From Nanobdellota archaeon (lineage in GTDB: Archaea > Nanobdellota > Nanobdellia > Woesearchaeales > GW2011-AR9): a stretch of DNA of 32,096 bases. Below are positions 7,614 to 13,440 of the stretch, piece after piece (within the stretch, counting starts at the first letter, position 1; each line of letters starts with the position of its first letter). The position numbers and the translations under genes are program-made. The notes under the pieces are model-generated. The model searched no databases, had not been told where the DNA came from, and saw only the letters and a list, made by a program, of their open reading frames with translations. The stretch spans positions 1 to 32,096 of the forward strand of contig JAUYPX010000046.1 in assembly GCA_030697505.1 (NCBI GenBank), written 5' to 3'.

Positions 7614-8601
7614 ACCAAAGAATGATGATAGATCATCTATTCAAAGTGCGGTGTACAATGCCTATGCTTCTTTATTAGAGGAAGTAGGTGGATTGTTGAA
7701 AGAGCAGAATTATTCTGGACATGAGTTATATGAAATATTAATCCATAAAGGGCATTTACGGCCAACTCATTTTAAGGAATTCGAGAAATTTCTACGCTGG
7801 GGCGTGCGAGAAGGATATATTGACAAGAACAAATTAATTTCCCGCAGGACAAAGGGAACAAGAATCCCCAATAGATTTACTAAAGAGCAGTTGGTTACAT
7901 ATTTTCATACTGCTGATGATCCCAGAGTTGCAGTAGCATCATTTATTGCCTTATGGTCAGGATTGCGTATTGGGGACGTAGTAAGGCTTAAGGTTGAGGA
8001 TTTTGATTTTGAGCGAGAAGTTGTCAAGGTTGTGCAAAGTAAACGTGCTAAAGACAGGATTGCTCCTTTTCTTAGAGAAGGGCAGCAGATTATTGAGAGA
8101 TGGATAAAATATAGCGGTGCAACGGAGTATTTATTTCCTAGTTATGAGAGCCATAGTATGGCAACCATAGATGAACAGTATCTTTCAAAACGAACTATAA
8201 CTAATGGATTTAATGAAGTAGTCAAAGAAGCAACTCTCCAGCGAGTTGATGAGCGTTACAAAATTCAAGGGAATCAGCGAAAGAACTTTACCTTTCATAC
8301 ATTCAGGCACACTTTCTGTACCTATCACTTGGAGAATGAAGTTTCCGCAGCTTTTGTATCAAGAGCAGCAGGTCATTCAAAGATGGATACAACTGTTGGA
8401 GTGTACGGACACATGGCAACTGGCAACATGATTCAAGCATTTAGGAGATCGTTTGAGAAAAATAAGAAAACAAAGCTCGAGAAGAAGATTGTACAGAAAT
8501 CGGACTTTGACCCCATGAAAGAGCTAACACAACTGTTTATCTCAGGGGAGATAAGCGAAGAAGTATTCAGGAAGAAGAAGATGGTGTTGGCAGAAGCTTG
8601 A
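7585..8601 (+). CDS. Tyrosine recombinase / integrase (XerC/D-like)
   Basis: A 338-aa enzyme with all catalytic residues of the tyrosine recombinase family: Arg128 (SGLRIGD), Lys153 in the beta-hairpin (QSKRAKDR), His238-x-x-Arg241 (FHTFRHTF), His264 (AAGHSKMDTT) and nucleophile Tyr274 (VGVYGHM). Residues about 15-90 form a SAM-like core-binding domain. A C-terminal tail of about 50 residues is rich in lysine. The start is supported by GAGGTGGT five bases before ATG 7585, inside the end of the previous gene. It lies between the two 24-bp direct repeats, its likely substrates. It should integrate or excise this unit or a larger element; the real partner sites are inferred. Confidence 0.93.
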   Translation: MQQIAMFLTEPKNDDRSSIQSAVYNAYASLLEEVGGLLKEQNYSGHELYEILIHKGHLRPTHFKEFEKFLRWGVREGYIDKNKLISRRTKGTRIPNRFTKEQLVTYFHTADDPRVAVASFIALWSGLRIGDVVRLKVEDFDFEREVVKVVQSKRAKDRIAPFLREGQQIIERWIKYSGATEYLFPSYESHSMATIDEQYLSKRTITNGFNEVVKEATLQRVDERYKIQGNQRKNFTFHTFRHTFCTYHLENEVSAAFVSRAAGHSKMDTTVGVYGHMATGNMIQAFRRSFEKNKKTKLEKKIVQKSDFDPMKELTQLFISGEISEEVFRKKKMVLAEA

Positions 8602-8609
8602 CTTTTAAA

Positions 8610-8804
8610 TTATTTTAAATTCTTTTTTTCCACAACCAGTTCATGTATTTGTTTTATTAATTTCTCCATAGAAAAATCAACATTAAGCACGCAATCTCTG
8701 ATAAATGCACTTATGGTTTTGTAACCACCTAATTCCGCTTTGCCTTTTATTATTTTGTATTGTAATTCTGTTACTTTTATCCGAATATCTCTTGTGCAGA
8801 CCAT
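8610..8804 (-). CDS. Small ribbon-helix-helix protein, copy B
   Basis: A 64-aa protein. A short strand, DIRIKVTELQ, is followed by two helices, YKIIKGKAELGGY and TISAFIRDCVLN, the pattern of RHH proteins of the CopG/MobC type. It is clearly a paralogue of the upstream minus-strand gene, sharing the I..k.T..Q..IIK..AE..GY..ISAF.RD framework. Its start overlaps the upstream stop by one base (TAATG) with AGGAGGT just before it. Such proteins act as repressors, antitoxins or relaxosome accessory factors. It converges with the recombinase. Confidence 0.7.
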   Translation of the reverse strand: MVCTRDIRIKVTELQYKIIKGKAELGGYKTISAFIRDCVLNVDFSMEKLIKQIHELVVEKKNLK

Positions 8805-8992
8805 TAACTAGACCTCCTAGATAAATTTTCATAAATTTCTAACAATAATTGTTTCACTTTTGGCGGCGTTTTGATTACTTCATCACGAACAAAAGCACTG
8901 ATACTATTGTATCCTCTTACTTCCGCTCGGACTTTGATAATCGTGAGTTGATTTTCGGTTAATCTAAAATGGATTTCTTTTGTTTCTAACAT
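8804..8992 (-). CDS. Small ribbon-helix-helix protein, copy A
   Basis: A 62-aa protein with strand EIHFRLTENQ and helices LTIIKVRAEVRGY and SISAFVRDEVIK. It is the paralogue of the next gene on the same strand. Duplicated, co-transcribed RHH genes suggest a heteromeric DNA-binding pair. A tandem 12-bp repeat lies 43-66 bases upstream of the start and could be their own operator. An RHH fold is inferred from pattern only; MobC-like mobilisation accessory function is an alternative. Confidence 0.7.
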   Translation of the reverse strand: MLETKEIHFRLTENQLTIIKVRAEVRGYNSISAFVRDEVIKTPPKVKQLLLEIYENLSRRSS

Positions 8993-9030
8993 GAAAAGCT
9001 ATAGAATAAACTGAAAGTTAAAACTAGTTA

Positions 9031-9060
9031 GGGGTTTTCTGATACCTTTTTTGATACCCC
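9031..9060. promoter_or_regulatory. Tandem 12-bp repeat, candidate RHH operator
   Basis: TTTTCTGATACC (9035-9046) is followed without a gap by TTTTTTGATACC (9047-9058), 11/12 identical. GGGGT (9031-9035) and ACCCC (9056-9060) frame the block. Ribbon-helix-helix dimers bind tandem half-sites. The block lies in the upstream region of the RHH pair, between it and the secretion operon. Confidence 0.4.
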
Positions 9061-9113
9061 AAAAAGTATATTAATCATTTTATCTTCCATAAACCTAAAT
9101 TTTTCTTACAATA

Positions 9114-9137
9114 ATTTGTGTCCACGAAAGTCCGTGA
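9114..9137 (+). repeat. 24-bp direct repeat, right copy (candidate attachment site)
   Basis: It differs from 6346-6369 at one position (A to G). It closes the recombinase unit and stands 74 bases before the first gene of the secretion-like operon. The two copies are 2,768 bp apart in the same orientation, so recombination between them would excise the unit. Confidence 0.6.
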
Positions 9138-9173
9138 GAAATTAAATACTCTTTCTACCATAAAGGATCCATG

Positions 9174-9197
9174 TTCGCGCGAATGAACAGCCGGCTG
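9174..9197. promoter_or_regulatory. Two adjacent GC-rich palindromes upstream of the secretion operon
   Basis: TTCGCGCGAA (9174-9183) and CAGCCGGCTG (9188-9197) are perfect 10-bp palindromes four bases apart, standing out in an A/T-rich region. They end 13 bases before the ATG at 9211, in the 5' leader or promoter of the operon. They could be an operator or part of a transfer origin; no relaxase is visible. Confidence 0.4.
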
Positions 9198-9210
9198 GGA
9201 GAACAGCAAC

Positions 9211-9342
9211 ATGGAACAAAAATGGAAGTACAGCAACACTGCATCAAAACAACGGTTTTGTTTTGAATGTCTTGCAGAGTTGAAGAAAGAGGAAATCTAC
9301 CTCTGTAAAAAATGTTACGTACAATTGGTAGGAGGTCAATAA
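9211..9342 (+). CDS. 43-aa double-CxxC zinc protein heading the secretion operon
   Basis: A short frame starting MEQKWKYSNT and ending one base before the next start. It contains two CxxC knuckles, Cys17-x2-Cys20 and Cys32-x2-Cys35, separated by 11 residues. That is enough for a single zinc-ribbon site. It is tightly coupled to the following gene, whose RBS GGAGGT lies in its last codons. It could be a small DNA- or protein-binding regulator. It is real by cysteine pattern and coupling; function unknown. Confidence 0.65.
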   Translation: MEQKWKYSNTASKQRFCFECLAELKKEEIYLCKKCYVQLVGGQ

Positions 9343-9343
9343 A

Positions 9344-9670
9344 ATGAAATGGGAACTAATCGCTGTAGCGTTATTTTGGTTGATGTATGGCTCAGTAAGT
9401 TTCGCCATCTGGGGTTATACTAGCAGTCATCTCAGTAGTTTAGTTGCAATCTTAACCGCAGGAATTGTGTTTACGGCAACTTTCCTGGGCGGACGATTGC
9501 TGATGCAACATCTCAAAGCCAAGAAGTACAAAGCATTGATCAAGGAGAAAATGGACATCCTTGACCAATTAGAGAATGAAGAGACAGAGCCGGAAGCCGA
9601 TTCCGAAGAAACCGAGGAAGTTTTGGAAGAAAAGGCTTCTGCTCCTCAAATTACAGAAAGCTTAGACTAA
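9344..9670 (+). CDS. Small two-span membrane protein of the secretion operon
   Basis: A 108-aa protein with hydrophobic segments at about 4-26 (LIAVALFWLMYGSVSFAIWG) and 32-54 (LVAILTAGIVFTATFLGG). A basic stretch (KAKKYKALIKEK) and a strongly acidic cytoplasmic tail follow. GGAGGT lies seven bases before the ATG. No family was recognised. Its position before the VirB2-like pilin suggests a membrane component or assembly factor of the same apparatus. Confidence 0.7.
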   Translation: MKWELIAVALFWLMYGSVSFAIWGYTSSHLSSLVAILTAGIVFTATFLGGRLLMQHLKAKKYKALIKEKMDILDQLENEETEPEADSEETEEVLEEKASAPQITESLD

Positions 9671-9682
9671 GGAGGTGCAAAA

Positions 9683-10075
9683 ATGAAGCACAAAAAAATG
9701 AAAAACATTTTTGGTGCCCAGAAAAGGTCGTTGCCTTTTCCAGGGAAAATATACTTTGTGTTATTGTTGCTGGCACTGTTCATCGCTCCGAACGTGTTGG
9801 CAGTAGACCAACAGGCAAGCATAGATACGCAGATTACCCAAGATGAGAAAGACCAATTTGACGCCATTTTGGCGCCGGTGCTAAAGATATACAACTTTGT
9901 GAAATACGTTGCTACAGTTGTAGCAGCACTCTTTCTGGTGTATGCTGGGATTAATTACATGACTTCTGGCAATGATCCAAAGAAGAGAGATCAGGCCAAG
10001 AACATCGTAACCTATGTGGTAATAGGAATGGTGGTAATCTGGGCGGCTCCACTTTTGGTGAATTTGCTAATATGA
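9683..10075 (+). CDS. VirB2/TrbC-like type IV secretion pilin
   Basis: A 130-aa protein with an excellent RBS (AAGGAGGTG). A basic N-terminus leads into a signal segment (IYFVLLLLALFIAPNVLA) with probable cleavage after Ala36-Val-Asp-like positions. Two further membrane helices follow (about 77-97, VATVVAALFLVYAGINYM, and 110-129, IVTYVVIGMVVIWAAPLLVN), joined by a short polar loop SGNDPKKRDQAK. This loop-between-two-helices pattern with NYMTSG is typical of T4SS pilin proteins in DPANN and CPR genomes. It should form the pilus or channel subunit. The next gene overlaps by 4 bp (ATGA). Confidence 0.85.
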   Translation: MKHKKMKNIFGAQKRSLPFPGKIYFVLLLLALFIAPNVLAVDQQASIDTQITQDEKDQFDAILAPVLKIYNFVKYVATVVAALFLVYAGINYMTSGNDPKKRDQAKNIVTYVVIGMVVIWAAPLLVNLLI

Positions 10076-11409
10076 GATTAGCAATTTTTTTTCTTTTTTT
10101 AGTACTTTTACCTAGCATTCATGCTTTAGATTGTAATTCAATAGCCAATAAGCAGTGGTGCAATGATATTCAGAAGAGTAACATCTCTCAGATAGAGAAA
10201 GATTATTTGTTATCTGACATTATCAGCGACAGCAAACATTACCCAGATCATCAATTAGTGAAGCAATGGAACAGTAAAGTTTCAACTACCACTGCTCCTA
10301 ATGGTGTTGTCAAGAAGAATTCTGACTACGTCAAAGATTCATGGGTTAAAATATTGGCAGTAATGCCTTCTGTTCTTTTCAATGATATCCTTTACATCAG
10401 TAATAGCGGAGAAATAATAGTTGGATATAATCACGATGTCTACATTCCTTCTTACACAGATTCAGGCGATTGCAAGACTGTACGAAGTATTGTGCAAAAC
10501 ACCAGCTCAGCAAAATTATATATCAATAATCAGTATGTTGGCGGCGGACATTCTGTAAACTATTTCACTTCTCTGCTCCATAATGCTGACGCTACTATCA
10601 AAGCGGTTTATACGGCACAAGTCCAAGTAAAAATTAAACATTATACTAAGCAGAAAGAATATTATTGGAAGAATGGAGTTAAAAAATATCGCTGGGTTTG
10701 CGACTATGATTACACTGAGTACAAAATTGATACCGTAATCACGCAAGACATTCTCAAAGCTAAAATTCACAATCCTCAGCCAACCGCTAGTTTTACTGTA
10801 ACGGATAAATACGCTGATACAGTTACAGGAGACTTTATTTCTGATAATGCTGTTAATGTAGAATTAACCTTCTTTGATTCGTATTACAAAGAGCATAATC
10901 ACGTATTTTCTGAGGTAGTAAGTTCTTTCAACACTTTAACCATCAAAGCAGAAAAGCAGTCAAGCACAGAACAGAAAAATTTAGCCTATGCTGGAAGTAC
11001 GATTACTGTTCCTAAGATAGATGGCTGTACTATAGCAGTGTATGATTTCTTTTCTAAGAAAGTGCTTCCCTGTAACGTGAATTATGAAAATCCAGAATTT
11101 ACTGTAACTACAGACAAGACTGTATATTCTGAAAACGAAACTATTGCTCTCAAGATAGAACCAGCAGGAAAAGAATACAGCGTTACTTACGCAGGCAAAG
11201 AATACAAAACAAAAGGAGAATTACAGATCACAGCAGTCTATCCTTACGACAAAATAGAAGTTCAATACAAAGACAGAATCATTCCTAAACTCATCCACAT
11301 CAAGAATGAAAAACCGCTCAACCTTGCCTTTGCTCTTGTTATCTTCGGTCTGGGAAATTATACCTTAGTTGGCTTTATCCGAAAATACTGGGGTGTTGTG
11401 CTTGGTTGA
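10072..11409 (+). CDS. Large secreted protein of the secretion operon, C-terminal membrane anchor
   Basis: A 445-aa protein with a clear signal peptide (MRLAIFFLFLVLLPSIHA) and one hydrophobic segment near the end (about 417-443, LAFALVIFGLGNYTLVGF). The long middle region is beta-rich, with many Tyr, Thr and Asn, scattered Cys residues and Ig-like-looking strands (for example TVTTDKTVYSENETIALKIEPAG). It overlaps the pilin gene by 4 bp and the VirB6-like gene by a few codons. No family was recognised. Position and topology suggest an exposed, membrane-tethered part of the apparatus, possibly an adhesin or host-contact protein; this is inference. Confidence 0.65.
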   Translation: MRLAIFFLFLVLLPSIHALDCNSIANKQWCNDIQKSNISQIEKDYLLSDIISDSKHYPDHQLVKQWNSKVSTTTAPNGVVKKNSDYVKDSWVKILAVMPSVLFNDILYISNSGEIIVGYNHDVYIPSYTDSGDCKTVRSIVQNTSSAKLYINNQYVGGGHSVNYFTSLLHNADATIKAVYTAQVQVKIKHYTKQKEYYWKNGVKKYRWVCDYDYTEYKIDTVITQDILKAKIHNPQPTASFTVTDKYADTVTGDFISDNAVNVELTFFDSYYKEHNHVFSEVVSSFNTLTIKAEKQSSTEQKNLAYAGSTITVPKIDGCTIAVYDFFSKKVLPCNVNYENPEFTVTTDKTVYSENETIALKIEPAGKEYSVTYAGKEYKTKGELQITAVYPYDKIEVQYKDRIIPKLIHIKNEKPLNLAFALVIFGLGNYTLVGFIRKYWGVVLG

Positions 11410-12232
11410 ATGTGGCTTAACCAATCTGGCAACCTGTTTGCCTGAGAAATTCTTTGAATTTATTATTAGTTTGCTAAACACCGCAATCCAACCACTGTTA
11501 AAATTAGTGCAGACGCTTCTAACTGAACCAGCAAATGTAAATACCTTTCAGCCCCTCTGGGCAGTGATAGTGTACGTTATCTCTATGTTTTATGGATTGT
11601 TTTTCTTGTTCGCCGGATTTAATCTGATGATCTCCGGCTATGATTCAGCGAAGAGAGAGAAAGCGAAATACTGGCTCAGAAATGTGGTCTTAATGATTAT
11701 TTTCGTACAAGCTAGTTTTCTGATTTATTCTTTGATACTAGAATTATCCAGCTTAATGACTGCGGGAGTGATAAACATCATTGATCCAAAATTTTTCTTA
11801 ATGACGCTTGATAGTGGTTTAAATTTTGGTTTGCAGTTATCGTTACTGATACCATATATTGCCACGCTGGTTATTACTATAATCCTGTTAGGGTTAAGAT
11901 ACCTCTTTGCGATTGTCGGAGTGGTTTTCTTTCCTATCGCTATGTTCTTCTACTTCATTCCACCCTTGCAGAGCTATGGAAAGCTCATTACAAATTTACT
12001 CTTAGTGGTTATTTTCGTTCCCTTCTTTGATGCAGTGATGCTGTTTGGAGCATCTGCCTTACTGAAGGTTCCAGTCTTTACGAATTTCAAAATAGTCTTA
12101 ACGATAGTAGCTTTTACTGCTGTCAATCTGCTGATGATATTACTCACAATTTTTGCTATTATCAAAGCAGCGACAAGTGTGTTAGATTCAGATATGGGTA
12201 GAGGAATCAAGAAAGCTGTCAAATACTTGTAA
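11393..12232 (+). CDS. VirB6/TrbL-like polytopic membrane protein
   Basis: A channel-like protein of about 279 aa with six or so membrane helices. There is a YDSAKREKAK loop after the first pair and the GLRYLFAIVGVVFFPIAMFF region typical of archaeal and CPR VirB6-like proteins. No ATG is available at the start. Candidate codons are TTG 11369, GTG 11393, TTG 11396 and TTG 11402, all overlapping the upstream gene end at 11409; GTG 11393 is chosen as the strongest. VirB6 proteins form part of the inner-membrane channel. The reading frame is intact and ends before two hairpins. Confidence 0.8.
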   Translation: MLCLVECGLTNLATCLPEKFFEFIISLLNTAIQPLLKLVQTLLTEPANVNTFQPLWAVIVYVISMFYGLFFLFAGFNLMISGYDSAKREKAKYWLRNVVLMIIFVQASFLIYSLILELSSLMTAGVINIIDPKFFLMTLDSGLNFGLQLSLLIPYIATLVITIILLGLRYLFAIVGVVFFPIAMFFYFIPPLQSYGKLITNLLLVVIFVPFFDAVMLFGASALLKVPVFTNFKIVLTIVAFTAVNLLMILLTIFAIIKAATSVLDSDMGRGIKKAVKYL

Positions 12233-12236
12233 TAAT

Positions 12237-12285
12237 CCTAAGGGAATACTTAGGGTTAGGGAAAAACGGGAGAGTAACGATCTCC
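12237..12285. terminator. Two hairpins between convergent genes
   Basis: CCTAAG/CTTAGG (12237-12242 and 12249-12254, six-base loop) and GGAGA/TCTCC (12269-12273 and 12281-12285) fill the gap between the VirB6-like gene and the opposing phosphorylase. No T-tract follows, so terminator function is a guess from placement. Confidence 0.35.
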
Positions 12286-12292
12286 GGAGGAT

Positions 12293-13066
12293 TTATTTAG
12301 CTAAAAGCACATTTAAAGCTACTTGATAAAGAGTTTCCAAACCCTTATCGACTTTTTTGGCATGGAATTTTGGAACCCATTTTAATTCAGCTAAAGAATC
12401 GCTTATGGTGAAAATAGCTCCTAATTCTACTCCTCTATATTGAGCAACAGCAAATAAAGCAGAAGCTTCCATCTCAACAGTAAGCACGCCCTCTTTTTGG
12501 TATTGTTTTGCTTCTGCAACAGTCTCCCTATAAGGTGCATCAATAGTCCAGCTTGTTCCACTAAAAAATTTTAATTTTTTTTCATGTAATGTTTCTTTTA
12601 TTTTCGTAGTCGTTTCTTTTGAAGGATAAGCATACTTTCCTGTTTTAATGTAGTGATGAGATGTCCCTTCATCTCTGATCGCCTTTTCACATACTACTAA
12701 GTCACCAATCTTTAAGTTTTTGTGTAATGTTCCTGCAGATCCTATGGAAATGAACTTCTTAACACCAAATGCAATAAGTTCTTCAAGCTGTACAACTGCA
12801 ATTGGAGCTCCAATACCAAAATCTCCAATGACACCTATTTGATTCTTTGTTTCAGGAAGTAAGTGCATACCACGAAATCCACCAACATCCTTTGCTTTGT
12901 GTTTTGTAATAATATGTTCCATAAGGCTCCTATGGTAACAGATTATAACTCCTTTTAGTGGTTTGTATTTTGGATATTTTCCTATTTTCTTTCTATAATC
13001 CATGAATTCCTTTGGATTAACCATAGAATCACCAGCATGCTTACCTTTAAGGTTTGGAAATCCCAT
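12293..13066 (-). CDS. Nucleoside phosphorylase (uridine phosphorylase-like)
   Basis: A 257-aa member of the PNP_UDP_1 family, which cleaves nucleosides with phosphate to a free base and ribose-1-phosphate. Visible motifs are the phosphate-binding GSAGTL (109-114), IRDEGTSHHY (130-139), the ribose-binding VEMEAS (197-202) and a following SDS (222-224). Length is normal and the frame intact. It is transcribed against the surrounding secretion genes and splits VirB6 from PrgI/VirB4. It could salvage nucleosides, which suits a host-dependent archaeon; the exact base specificity is not determinable. A nearby downstream Met at 13024 is an alternative start. Confidence 0.88.
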   Translation of the reverse strand: MGFPNLKGKHAGDSMVNPKEFMDYRKKIGKYPKYKPLKGVIICYHRSLMEHIITKHKAKDVGGFRGMHLLPETKNQIGVIGDFGIGAPIAVVQLEELIAFGVKKFISIGSAGTLHKNLKIGDLVVCEKAIRDEGTSHHYIKTGKYAYPSKETTTKIKETLHEKKLKFFSGTSWTIDAPYRETVAEAKQYQKEGVLTVEMEASALFAVAQYRGVELGAIFTISDSLAELKWVPKFHAKKVDKGLETLYQVALNVLLAK

Positions 13067-13116
13067 GAATAATAGAACTCTTTTGATGTTTAAATTGCTT
13101 TCGGATTCCCTCTCAA

Positions 13117-13440
13117 ATGACCTACGAAATCCCTCAAGAATTGGAATACAAAGAGAAGATTATCTTCGGGCTGACTTTTGAACAGCTCTTGTATGTGGTA
13201 ATCTTCTCGCCCCTAGCGATAGCCTTGCTTTTCAAAACGCCTTTTCCTTTATACATAAGAATATCTTTAGCACTAATCCCTTCCGGCTTAGCTGGAATCT
13301 TCATGTTCACCAATATTCCTAAACAGCTCAAGAACTGGGCTAAATGGCTACAATGGCAGAAACTGGACATCAATCATCCTAAGATGAAGCAGTTTCTGGA
13401 AGTGGAAAAAATAGAAAATGAGGTGATACTACTAAAATGA
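13117..13440 (+). CDS. PrgI/VirB3-like membrane protein
   Basis: A 107-aa protein starting MTYEIPQELEYKEKIIFGLTFEQLLY, the hallmark N-terminus of PrgI-family proteins, which stand in for VirB3 in many Gram-positive, CPR and archaeal systems. Two membrane helices (about 26-42 and 48-64) follow. A basic cytoplasmic tail ends at the VirB4 start, overlapping by 4 bp (ATGA). It should anchor the VirB4 ATPase at the membrane. Confidence 0.88.
   Translation: MTYEIPQELEYKEKIIFGLTFEQLLYVVIFSPLAIALLFKTPFPLYIRISLALIPSGLAGIFMFTNIPKQLKNWAKWLQWQKLDINHPKMKQFLEVEKIENEVILLK

Noticed and set aside
9171..9266. 31-codon frame starting in the GC-rich palindrome (MFARMNSRLGEQ).
   Set aside because: It overlaps the better-supported 43-aa CxxC gene in another frame and has no RBS.
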